Source: Mesostigma viride (taxonomy: Eukaryota; Streptophyta; Mesostigmatophyceae; Mesostigmatales; Mesostigmataceae). Taken from it: 60,953 nt of DNA. Positions 51,776 through 60,940 of this stretch are shown here, in pieces. The stretch is from positions 120,001-180,953 of the forward strand of contig RPFO01002255.1 in NCBI GenBank assembly GCA_009746045.1. The letters run 5' to 3'. The position numbers and the translations under genes are program-made. Under the pieces are notes generated by a model that was given only the letters and a program-made list of their open reading frames with translations, was not told the DNA's origin and did not search any database. Every line of letters starts with the position of its first letter. Position 1 is the stretch's first letter.

Positions 51776-52468
51776 GTCCCACTCCGCGACCGCTTCAAGC
51801 TGTTGGGGAGTTGGCTCCCGGACACTGCCGACGATGTGGACACCCGCATCGGCCTTTCCTGGGCCAAGCTCCGTTCGCTCAACACCTACTGGCGCTCCAA
51901 GGGCCTGGACGAGCACTGCAAGCGCATGCTCTTCAAGGTCCTCGTCCTCACGGTGCTCACGTATGGCGCCGAGGCGTGGACACTCACGGCAACACTGGCA
52001 GCCAAGCTAGACGGCACGGTAACCCGGATGCTCCGACAGGTCCTGAATGTCGGGTTTTCTCAGCGTAGGTCCTTAGAGTCTTTGTATCACGGTATGCCGC
52101 GTATTTCGGACGAGATTAGACAACGTAGGATAGCATTTGTAGGACATCTTGCTCGCACCAGCCAGGTCGACACCGCCCTTGGGCTGGCCGGTCCCCAGCG
52201 GCTCGGCCAACCGGGGCGGCACATTTTGACCTGGCCTGGCCCCAAGAACATTCCTAAAAAGGTAGGGAAACATGCCATGACCTATACCCAGATGTTGCTG
52301 GACGACCTAGTGGTCCCAGCCCAGTTTGAGTACCGCATCCACTCTCTCTCCCGTCTTTGGACTGCCATGCAGGACAAGACGCGGTGGAAGAAGATTGTCA
52401 AGGCGCACACGCCAGCCCCTGTGGGCAAGCCGCCTCCCCCCAAACGGAGGAGCCGTTTTGATGAGTAG
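51761..52468 (+). pseudogene. LINE ORF2 C-terminal region
   Basis: An open frame of 235 codons. FKLLGSWLPDTADDVDTRI and YGAEAWTLTATLAAKLDG, then MLRQVLN, GMPRISDEIRQRRIAFVGHL and GRHILTWPG follow the usual order after the RT palm in many LINEs (FKYLGS...DIxxRI..., LLYGAExWTLT, IRxRRLxFxGH). The RT core with its YxDD box and the endonuclease are missing because of 5' truncation. The frame itself is open, so the copy is not very old. Confidence 0.8.
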
Positions 52469-52622
52469 CGTAGATAGGCTTTTCTAGACTAGATATAGCT
52501 TAGAGTTAGGTTAGTTCGATTACGCGGCTTCCTCCACACCACCCATCCAACCTGGAATATGTGCTACATGATCTCCCAACGGAGACATGTTATAATTTAA
52601 TTTAATTTTTTAATTGTACGAT
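51761..52622 (+). mobile_element. 5'-truncated RT-bearing LINE copy
   Basis: Carries the C-terminal 235 codons of ORF2, the 3' untranslated region, the hairpin TCTCCCAACGGAGA (52572-52585; outer pair T-A) and a short TTTAA tail. It is the best copy here of the probable autonomous partner of the ORF1-only elements. Confidence 0.8.
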
Positions 52623-53222
52623 TGATAGATTGGTAGTGCATTGGTGGTACTGCACGACGGTATTGGACGGAGTTCCCGGAATCCCGGTCTGGCAAGCGGA
52701 TTTTGCATCTCACGGGTACATCTCACGGGTACATCTCACGGGTACACGACGCGGCACGAAAATGGCTCGCAGTAAAGCTAGGAACCTAGGCGACTACCTA
52801 TTTGGCGCCGCGACGATCGTGACGTTGTTTACTCCGTTGGATCTGCATCTACGGCGTTCGTGGGTTGTTTCGAAACCCGGTCGATGAGATTTAACGGAGA
52901 AGTCGGGTATATAAATGAGCCCTTTTTGACAACTCACGTGAAATTGTTGACTTAATCTACATGCATACATGGCTTACATGTTGTCGACTTGTCGTCCAAT
53001 ACTACAAGTTAACGCCAATCGAAACTCGCGTCCAAAAATATATCTGGATAGAGGCATGTCTCTTATTTAATTTCAAGGTACCTCTTAATTAATCTCGGGC
53101 CCCGCCTCGGGGTATAATCTGATCGGGGTATAAGTTTGCAAAAAAAAAGTCTGTAAGTCCGGGCAAAGGTGAACAGGCGGAAAAAATGATTTGCTAAAAA
53201 AGAGCCAATTTAACCCCGACTA

Positions 53223-53475
53223 GTGTCACCGCTGCCTGCCGGACCGGCCTGAGGGCGAAGCTGCAGCCGTATTTTCAGGGCTTAGCGCACCCGCCAGGCT
53301 GCGTTGCGTCAAGGAGCGTTTGCTCGTCATATATTGCGTAATAGCTTCGGGAAATTATATCAGCGTGTGCGTCTTAGAAAGACGAAGCGAATGTGATATT
53401 CACAGCCGAATTTGGTGCCCAAACGTGAAAGTTATGAGCTCCGTCGCCAGCCATGGCTACCTCGTGGCTCGTGCG
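53223..53475 (-). mobile_element. HAL1-like copy, 5' end of the copy split at 48169
   Basis: Continues with GTGTCACCGCTGCCTGCCGG, the start of ORF1 (near 53330) and the 5' leader to CCTCGTGGCTCGTG at 53473. Together with 46435-48169 it makes a full-length copy. Confidence 0.75.
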
Positions 53476-53549
53476 TCACATTGGATAGCATGACTCGCAA
53501 GCACCTGCCACAGGGAGGGGGGGTACCGATTAAATACCTGCTCAAGTCT

Positions 53550-53850
53550 TCAAGGGAGCTATGGCCCACCTACTTCCAGCTCCGGCAGACCAAGGCGGGG
53601 CAGCCGGTGTACTGGAAGGGGGCGACCATCTACGTCGGCCACAAGCCCTGGCAGGCGACCCCCGCGGCCCCAACGACTCCAGACGCCCCAGCTTAGGGGA
53701 ATACAGCAGTAGTAGTGTAGAATAGATAGACCGTGGCCATGTACATGTACGCCTCCTAGAGGCACTATCCTAGCTAAGCCACACGCTTTATTTAATCATG
53801 TACATGTGTGCCTATGATGTGCCACACTCCAGATGATTAATTAATTAATT
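53550..53850 (+). mobile_element. 5'-truncated HAL1-like fragment
   Basis: The last 45 or so ORF1 codons (GQPVYWKGATIYVGHKPWQA to a stop at 53696) and the first part of the 3' region. It ends at CCAGATGATTAATTAA, where it joins the tail of the next, opposite copy. Confidence 0.7.
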
Positions 53851-55815
53851 AATTAGGAACATAACTCCGTTGGGAGTATATGTAGCACATAGCCCTGAGA
53901 AGGGGCATATGAGCCTATAATACATTCTAAGCTACTTCCTGCAAGGGTGGGAATGTAAACAACACTTGCTCTAGGTGCACCAGGGCACCCGCACCCTCAT
54001 GGTCTATCACGCTATGCCCGGGTAAGGGGGAGCATGCCTGTGAGGGGAAGATCATCATGGCTATACAAGAGCTATGGCATGGCTTCTCAGCAGAGAGTGA
54101 CTCCCTGCATGGGCACAACATTACTAAATAAGGCTAGGCATCGTCTGGAGTGTGGCACATCATAGGCACACATGTACATGACTAAAAAGGCTAGGCCTCA
54201 GCTGGTATAGTGCCTGTAGTAGGCGGGCATGTACAAGGCCACTGTCTAACTATTCTACACTACTGCTGTATTCCCCTAAGCTGGGGCGTCTGGAGTCGTT
54301 GGGGCCGCGGGGGTCGCCTGCCAGGGCTTGTGGCCGACGTAGATGGCCGCCCCCTTCCAGTACACCGGCTGCCCCGCCTTGGTCTGCCGGAGCTGGAGGT
54401 TGGTCGGCCATAGCTCCCGTCGCCGTTGTTGCTGCGCCAGGGTCAAGTCGTCGTCAAGGGTGAAGAGAGTCTTCTCGAGCCGCTTGCGGCGTCGGAGAAA
54501 AGAAATCTTGTCTGCCGGGGTCTTAAAGGTGAGAAGGAGCGGGGGCGGCCCTGCCTTACCCCGCGCGCGGGGAAGGCGGTGGGCGACCAGGTCGATCTCA
54601 CCAGTAAGGCCCATGCGACTAAGAATTTCTCTCTCAAACGCACGTGCAAGCTTCTCGGAATTCTCACCTTCCTCCATGGCGAGGTTCTTGACAATGACGT
54701 TAAGGCTGCGCTTGGCAAGCTCGGCCTCCTCGCGGAGGTCAAGCGTCTGCCGCTGGAGCTGGGCTGCGACGGCGGAGGTGGTGGAGGTGGTGTGCTGCTT
54801 AAGCATGTCCGCCCAGGTCGTGATGGGAGGAGCATCGCCGGCCAGGCCAGCAGAGGCTGGCTTGGCGGCAATGTCCTTCACCGCCTGGGCGGTGAGGCCC
54901 GCGGTGTTCTGCAGGACCTCGATAGCGATGGCATTATCCTTAAGACGTTGGTCAATGTCGCGGAGCTGGGCGGTGATGGAGTCGGTGGAGGCGGAGGGGG
55001 GGGGGTGGAGGCGAGGAGGGTGGCGGTGGCGGTGGGGATGGTGGGGAGCTCAGCAGCCAGCGTGCGACCCACAGCTGCCACATCTGCAGCTAGGGGCGTC
55101 ACGTGCTGTGAGATGGTTTCTTGGAGGTGGAGGAGGAAGGTGGATTCGGTCAAGGGGGAGGGGGTCCAGAGGTCCGTGATACAGCGCTGAAGGATGGAAA
55201 AGAGGGCGGCGAGCTGAAGACGGGGGCGAGACCAGCGGGCCAGGTTCTCAGCATGTTGTCGGATTGAAAACCGGCCGTCAGGTCCAGTGCGGAGGCGGCT
55301 ATGGCTTTGAAGGCGCTTGCACAGGTCGAAAAGGGAGGCGTATGACCCATAAAACACGAGCTCCAGTATCTTGATGGGTGGCATGTCGAAATAGCTGGGT
55401 CTGGCGTCGTCGAAGGTGGAAAATAACCCGTCAACGTCAAAGTCGCGCTCAGACCAGCTCGGTTCGGTTGGGCGGCTGCGTTTTGGCTCAGGCGAGGCTG
55501 AGGGCGAGGCAGGAAGCCCGGGAGGGTGCTGGACGACCACCAGTGCGCGACTAGTGTCATCATTGCCTGCCGGACCTGAGGGCGAAGCTGCAGCCGGAGC
55601 TGCAGACGTATTTTCATTGCCGAGCGCAGCCGTCAGGCTGCGTTGCGTCGATAAGCGTTTGCTCATCGTATATTGCGTAATAGCTGCGGAAAATTATATC
55701 AGCATGTGCGTCGTAGAAAGACGCGTCGATTGTGATATTCACGGCTAAATTCGGTGCTCAAACGTGAAAGTTATGAGCTCCGCCGTCAGCCATGGCTACC
55801 TCGTGGCTCGTGGCT
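53838..55815 (-). mobile_element. Full-length ORF1-only (HAL1-like) LINE copy
   Basis: The best full-length copy: 5' end of tandem GAGCCAC units (55800-55835), leader, ORF1 broken once, 3' region, hairpin ACTCCCAACGGAGT (53863-53876) and a (TTAA)n tail at 53838-53855. At under 2 kb it has ORF1 only, like mammalian HAL1 (half-LINE) elements, and must borrow an RT. Confidence 0.8.
54276..55666 (-). pseudogene. ORF1 of the full-length copy, one frameshift
   Basis: The first frame (54878-55666) starts MSKRLSTQRSLTAALGNENT and contains PPIKILELVFYGSYASLFDL and LAADVAAVGRTLAAELPT before a proline run. The second frame continues through AVKDIAAKPASAGLAGDAPP, LREEAELAKRSLNVIVKNLA, AHRLPRARGKAGPPPLLLTF and DDDLTLAQQQRRRELWPT to a stop at 54276. 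The single break falls at or near a G/C run (about 54996-55006), so it may be a sequencing error or a real slippage mutation. The joined length would be about 460 residues, like the intact 454-residue relative. Confidence 0.7.
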
Positions 55816-55856
55816 CGTGGCTCGTGGCTCGTGGCAAATTTCGTGGTCCAGATGAT

Positions 55857-55990
55857 TAAATTAAATTAAATTAAATTATAACATGCCTCCGTGGGGAGGT
55901 CATGTAGCACATATTCCATGATGGATGGGGTGGAGGAAGCCGCGTGGTCGAACTAAATCTCGTCCGAAACACGAGGCATGCCATGATAGA
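55857..55990 (-). mobile_element. LINE 3' tail fragment with internal deletion
   Basis: A TTAAA tail, hairpin CCTCCCCACGGAGG (55886-55899, outer pair C-G) and the 3' end of the RT-bearing LINE, then a jump to CGTATTTCGGACGAGAT-like sequence (GMPRISDEI) near 55960. A deletion joins the two. Confidence 0.65.
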
Positions 55991-56520
55991 ACGGAGGGGG
56001 GAAGGGAAGCGGTGGAAATAGTGCTTTTCATCGCATTTATTTTGTCCTGCAGGCGTAGGATGCGAGCCTGCCGCCTGCTCTGGGTATTCGGGGATGCTTG
56101 CGCAACGCAGAGGCGTAGGAAATCTAGCATGCGTTGGGTGTTGCTAATCTTGCTGCTGAGAGCTGTCGTTCTGGCCCGAGATACCGGCACCACCATGTGT
56201 CTCAGTCGACTGTTAGGTCGATGCATGGTAGTGGAACGGGACTATTTAGAGGCTGTCCCCGAAGCCTGTTAGCCGCGAGCCGACGAGGAAGGTTGTCTAC
56301 CTACTGTCTACCAACAGAGGCAGCACCCTTCTGGCTAGACGCCTGACGGGACTCCGCTCCGGGGGTGTTAATCGGAACACCTGGAATCCTGTGCCCATCA
56401 AAGAATGCTGCAAAGGAGCCATCCTGAAGCAGACGCAACTTAATGCGCTTACCCTTAGGAAGAAATGGAGTCCGGCAAGGAGGTTTCAACCGCTATCGGC
56501 GTTGCTTCCGAAGTCGCTGC
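55990..56520. other. No gene recognised
   Basis: Open frames occur on both strands (55900-56272 + and 56301-56489 -). The minus frame has PFLPKGKRIKLRLLQDGSFA, which looks like a protein tail, but I cannot name a family. Confidence 0.35.
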
Positions 56521-56529
56521 CGAAGTCTT

Positions 56530-56850
56530 GGTCCAGATGATGCCTAGCTTTATTTAGATCTGTTGTGCCCATGCAGGGAGTAACTCTCTGCTGAGACGCC
56601 ATGCCCTAGCCTTTTTGTATAGCTATGCTGATCTTCCCCCCATGACAGGCTCCCCCTTCGCTGGGCATAGCCTGAAGATCATGGGGATGCAAGTGCCCTG
56701 GTGCACCTAGAGCAAGGGTCCTTTACATCCCCACCCTTGCAGGAAGTAGCTTAGGATGTATGATAGGCCATATGCCCCCTCTCAAGGGCTATGTGCTACA
56801 TATACTCCCAACGGAGTTATGTTACAATTCAATTCAATTCAAGTCTTCAA
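56530..56850 (+). mobile_element. HAL1-like 3' end
   Basis: From GATGATGCCTAGCTTTATTTAG through the 3' region to the hairpin ACTCCCAACGGAGT (56805-56818) and a short (CAATT)n tail. 5'-truncated. Confidence 0.7.
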
Positions 56851-57469
56851 CCCTGGCCCTCCCGATCCTAGCCAGCAACTGGTGGATGATGAAACAAAAA
56901 ATTGCTTTCCTGCGACCTGCCTGCCTTCTTTCTTGACCCCAAGGAGTATGCAAACCATAAATGAGGCAGCCAAACTAAGCAAAAAGTGAAAAAACTACCA
57001 GCATTACGTATATAATCTCAGCATATATGTCTCACTTAATATCCATGAGACAACTCACTTAATATGTCCATACACTTTTGGTGTCACACTGACCCTCCAC
57101 CCATAGCCAGCTTCCAACCCATCCAAAATCATGTCACTTACCAAGCCAATCTTTACAACCACAATATGGAACACCACATTTGATGAAATTTCCAACCTCG
57201 TGGTGGATGTGGCGCACTGATGACGCATTCCAGGATAGTTGACAACGGTCAACTGTTTCATTTGGTACAATAAAAATATTTATTGTCGAGGAATACATTT
57301 AGCCATCAGGACACCAGCATCCAAGTTGCATAGGTATGTTCAGGCACTGTTCAGTACCCTTCCACCCCAGCTACCAATCCCTTCCTTTCAAGCAGAAAGG
57401 TACGGGTATGGCGCAAGCAGGCCTGTTGTAACTGTTGAAACCTCTGCGTTCAATATTGCGTTGGTCTTT

Positions 57470-58402
57470 TTACAACTCAACAACCTCATCAAGAGCATAG
57501 TTGTTTGTGGAGACACCAGCGTAGTTCTGCTTGGTGAACCTGACCACGACTGGGTAACGGATGCCGGACTGCACGCCAACAAGGAAAAAACAGGCAGCAA
57601 AGAGAACGGTTCAGTACTCTTGCTACATGCATGGAAGGCTTTCCAAATACTGTGCTCGACAGGATTGGCTACCTAGCATGATCATACAGAAAAAGGAGCC
57701 ATGTCCCACGCCCTGCTGTACCTGCCCTGCTATTTCACCGTGGGTACACAAAGGGCAGAAACCAAAAAGAGCCCCTTGCAGGTAAGACCGCCGATAACAA
57801 ACAGGCAGAAACAAACATTTGTAGGCATCTGACAAGGACTTTCAGTCTCACCTGATCAACGGCGACGACCTTGCCAGTGTCGTTGAACCAGTAGGACTCT
57901 GGGCGCAGAATCTTCACCTGTTAAACAACGAGCAGGGAACGAGTTGACCAGGGAGGAGTTAGAACCAGGGTCATGGTGTGGCTTCCTTCATAAGGCCGCG
58001 GCCGCAACTGCCCATCATATATATCGTGAAGCCACGAGGGATCCAGGGCCCGCATCTCCATACAAGCTTTTCCAAACCCTCCTGTGAACGAAGTCCAAGC
58101 TGAGACCTCGCGTACACTGTCCTAGAAAGTATACCTTCTGGCCATGGACAGAAAAGCTATGGGAACACTGAAATAATCTAAAAGAAGCTATTCCCACGGG
58201 CTAAACATCTATCTCGATAGGTATTCACCGTGGATCCACGCTTGGGGCCGATGACTGGCTTTGGGGCCTCGGCGGCCTTGGGCTTGGCCTCCTTCTCGGC
58301 ACGGCAAACCATGTTCTGACGCCGGGAAGCGGCAGCGACCTTTGGCTGGAACACAGCCACGCTGCTGATGGTCATGGTGCTGGAAGCTAGGGAGCTAGCC
58401 AT
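57470..58402 (-). CDS. psaE: Photosystem I reaction centre subunit IV (PsaE), three exons
   Basis: PsaE sits on the stromal side of photosystem I, helps ferredoxin dock and supports cyclic electron flow. Exons are 58229-58402, 57852-57917 and 57470-57568, separated by GT-AG introns of 311 and 283 bp, all phase 0, giving 112 residues. Residues 1-34 are a typical chloroplast transit peptide ([10 protein letters not shown]..., ending near MVCRA). The mature part starts with an acidic/alanine-rich stretch. Then come [28 protein letters not shown] and [11 protein letters not shown], and the end [18 protein letters not shown], which covers the whole SH3-like PsaE fold. The ATG at 58402 has a good context (AAAATGGC). 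Nothing is missing, so it is likely functional. Confidence 0.95.
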
Positions 58403-58819
58403 TTTAACGGTTGAGTGGAGTTGAGATGAAGTTGCGATGGCGACCTAATGGCAAAGGCAGGCAAGGTGGTACACTGCCGCGCTTGATTTCACGTCTTAGT
58501 CCGAGCCCAGCCCGAGATGCGCCCTCATTGGCTGAGATCGGCCACTTATCTGAATCAACGGCCGCGCCGAAGGATAAACCCGGCTCGGCTCTGGACCGGG
58601 TCAAGTCGGGTACCGGAATACCGGGCACGGTGCACTCGGGCGGGCAGGCGGGCACTGGGCTACACATGCATGCCTGGGCTGGGCTTGCCAGAGTTGCCAC
58701 GCTGGCCCATGTGCTCACCTCGAAAGCCGGGAATTGTGACGTGGCAGTTTGGGGGAATTAGCAAGTGGCACCGGGGGGCGGAGGAAGGGGAGTGAGAAAT
58801 CGGCGCGCCGGGAACTACC

Positions 58820-59420
58820 CGTTGTCTCACTCAAGTGAGACAACGACGCGCTGGGAACTAATATCTGTCTCACTAGGGTGAGACAACGACGCGCTGGAAA
58901 CTACCCGTTGTCTCACTCAAGTGAGACAACGACGCGCTGGGAACTAATATCTGTCTCACTAGAGTGAGACAACGACGCGCTGGGAACTAATATCTGTCTC
59001 ACTAGAGTGAGACAACGACGCGCTGGAAACTACCCGTTGTCTCACTCAAGTGAGACAACGACGCGCTGGGAACTAATATCTGTCTCACTAGGGTGAGACA
59101 ACGACGCGCTGGGAACTAATATCTGTCTCACTAGAGTGAGACAACGACGCGCTGGAAACTACCCGTTGTCTCACTCAAGTGAGACAACGACGCGCTGGGA
59201 ACTAATATCTGTCTCACTAGAGTGAGACAACGACGCGCTGGGAACTAATATCTGTCTCACTTGAGTAAGACAACGAAGCGCTGGGAACTACCCGTTGTCT
59301 CACTACCTTGACACAACGGCTAGCTGGGAACTACCCGTTGTCTCACTTGAACACGCTACGCTGAGACAACGGCGCGCTGGGAACTAATATCTGTCTCACC
59401 CGAGTGAGACAACGATGCGC
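58820..59420. repeat. 43-bp hairpin repeat array upstream of psaE
   Basis: About 14 units of 43 bp. Each contains a near-perfect palindrome (TGTCTCACT, two bases, AGTGAGACA) followed by ACGACGCGCTGGGAACTA and one of two 9-base variants, ATATCTGT or CCCGTTGT-type, that alternate irregularly. The last units are degenerate. It lies about 420 bp upstream of the psaE start and about 140 bp upstream of the + strand ATG at 59560. It lacks unique spacers, so it is not a CRISPR array. A regulatory or structural role is possible but unproven. Confidence 0.92.
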
Positions 59421-59559
59421 GGAGCAAGCGACGCTTGGCAGTTGGCAGCGCAGAAAAATACCAGGAAATGGGAGAAAATAAACTAACACCCATTTCACCG
59501 GAAATGGGAGAAAAGAGCTGGTGTGACTTGATCAACGAAAAACAAGCGACGTCTCGGCC

Positions 59560-59928
59560 ATGGCGTTCGGTAGAGCCGGATCTTTTTGGGGTCGATTGGT
59601 CGTCCCAATAGCTGCAATCGCCTTGAGCGAACAGCTAGGCGGCCGGGAAGGACCTATCGGACTGTGCATGCCAAAGGAGGGGTTAACAGAGGCACAGTGG
59701 AGGGGCAGGTTGAGGGCATGGAGCGACAGCCGCCGACCTCATGGCCCCCCCCCCCTTGGCCACACACGGGTGTGGTGCCCAAGTGGGTGCGGGGGGAGAG
59801 GGAGCGGCTTACGAAGCAGTGGAAAAGGGAGCACGCCGCTTTCATGGCGGCCGAAGCCGAAGCAAAAAAAAAAGAGTTTGTTAATGCTCTACTAGCCGGC
59901 CAAGATCCGCCAAGGCCGAACTCTGAGG
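59560..59928 (+). CDS. Possible first exon of an unrecognised gene
   Basis: The ATG at 59560 (GGCCATGGCG, good context) opens MAFGRAGSFWGRLVVPIAAI, then ALSEQLGG and GLTEAQWRGRLRAWSDSRRP, ending in a C run near 59745. Another + frame then reads VPKWVRGERERLTKQWKREH and KKKEFVNALLAGQDPPRP before a GAG|GTCAGT donor at 59929. A one-base length change in the C run would join the two frames. The N-terminus is compatible with a mitochondrial or membrane-anchored protein. I recognise no family. The exon end is phase 0, which does not match the next visible exon (60161), so the two may belong to different genes. Confidence 0.4.
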
Positions 59929-60160
59929 TCAGTGCACTATGTAGTATCTTCCTGATCCATGTATTATATTGCACGACCACCTGCCAGATGCACGGTCTGT
60001 GGCCACCCAATCCTTTTGCCCCGGGGGGCCCGAGCTTTCATTCATGGTGACTGTGCAGCATCTGTCATGCTTGCTGTTTGTTAACGGATGGTGGACCCCT
60101 GCCTTTGCCCTGCCCTGGCCGTGCCCTGCTCTGCCCCACCTCGGCCCTTCCCGTGCGCAG

Positions 60161-60795
60161 GCAGTCGTTCACCCACCACCTGCTGCGTCTGATGACGTCG
60201 TGGGCGGTAGTGCCGGTGTGCGACGTCTGGTACCTGGAGCCCCAGACGCAGCAGGAGGGGGAGACCCCCGAGGACTTTGCCGACAGGTGCGCGCTTAGGG
60301 TCGGGTGTAATGACCGAGTTAGGTGTAATGGCTGCGTTAGAATGACCGAGTCATCGTGGATGCTTACCACCAGTTTATTTTTTTTCTTCTACCTTGCACT
60401 TTGTTGAGTATGCTTGTAAGGCATCCGCTGCCTGTTATTAAGAGCACAGCTTGCTCTGCCGTCTGTGGCTCATATCGATTTGTTATGTAGTGGCCCATCC
60501 ATGGCTATTATAGATATACTGTCGCGGGTTTACCACCTTGTTTTAGCACACATGGGACATTGGTTTCCGCAGCACTGGGACATTGGTTTCCCCTCACTCC
60601 CCTGCGGATGCCTTCATGCCCCGTGGATGTGCATACGCCAACCTGACGCGTGCCCGCACGCGTGTGGTGTGTCCTGCGGCTGGCCCCACCCTGCAGGGTC
60701 AAGCGGGTCATCGCGCAGAAGGCGGGCATCAAGCCAATGCCGTGGGACGGGTACCTCAAGTACTACCGGCCGAGCGAGAAGCTCACCGAGAAGAG
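60161..60795 (+). CDS. GPAT9: 3' exons of a GPAT9-type glycerol-3-phosphate acyltransferase (partial)
   Basis: Exons 60161-60286 and 60697-60795 join in phase (AG|G, arginine) across a 410-bp GT-AG intron. They read QSFTHHLLRLMTSWAVV, VWYLEPQTQQEGETPEDFAD and then VKRVIAQKAGIKPMPWDGYL, KYYRPSEKLTEK. This is the C-terminal part of the ER acyltransferase that starts triacylglycerol and membrane lipid synthesis in plants and algae (QSFT.HLL.LMTSWAVV and WDGYLKY.RPSPK are its hallmarks). Two residues (PV) are inserted before CDVWYLEP. The acyltransferase core (HxxxxD) should be upstream but is not seen, so this is either a fragment or a gene with its first exons far away or lost. The last exon ends at AG|GTGATC, with further exons beyond the window, or at the TGA immediately after. 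Confidence 0.65.
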
Positions 60796-60940
60796 GTGAT
60801 CCATCATAGATAGATAAGGGGGAGAAGAGGTGATCCATCAGAGATAGATAAGGGGGAGAAGAGGTGATCCATCAGAGATAGATAAGGGGGAGAAGAGGTG
60901 ATCCATCGTAGATAGATAAGGGGGAGAAGAGGTTAAGGGG
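60788..60940 (+). repeat. 34-bp tandem repeat of a splice donor
   Basis: GAGAAGAGGTGATCCATCA followed by a GATA-rich segment repeats every 34 bp from 60788. There are four full copies and a partial fifth. Each copy contains the exon end and the AG|GTGATC donor of the GPAT9-like exon. Confidence 0.88.

Larger units (their letters stand above)
48170..53214. mobile_element. 5045-bp insertion with HUH endonuclease gene (replitron-like)
   Basis: Flanked by CCCGACTA at 48162-48169 and 53215-53222, an 8-bp target duplication in an otherwise continuous HAL1-like copy. The left end reads TTTTACCCCGACTAGG and the right junction TTTAACCCCGACTAG, so near-identical short direct repeats lie at both ends instead of inverted ones. 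The left half holds a Rep-type HUH gene. The right half holds a foldback, a LINE fragment and a repeat of the foldback arm, which may be later insertions. No helicase motif is seen. Confidence 0.7.

Noticed and set aside
53223-53850. A second twin-priming inversion
   Set aside because: The minus-strand 5' piece belongs to the copy split at 48169, as shown by the CCCGACTA duplication, so the adjacent + fragment is a separate insertion.
58404-58795. Frames upstream of psaE on both strands
   Set aside because: They cover the psaE leader and promoter, have no motif and overlap each other in antisense.
58820-59420. CRISPR-like array
   Set aside because: Palindromic units are regularly spaced, but the spacers are two recurring variants instead of unique sequences, no cas gene is present and the context is nuclear eukaryotic.
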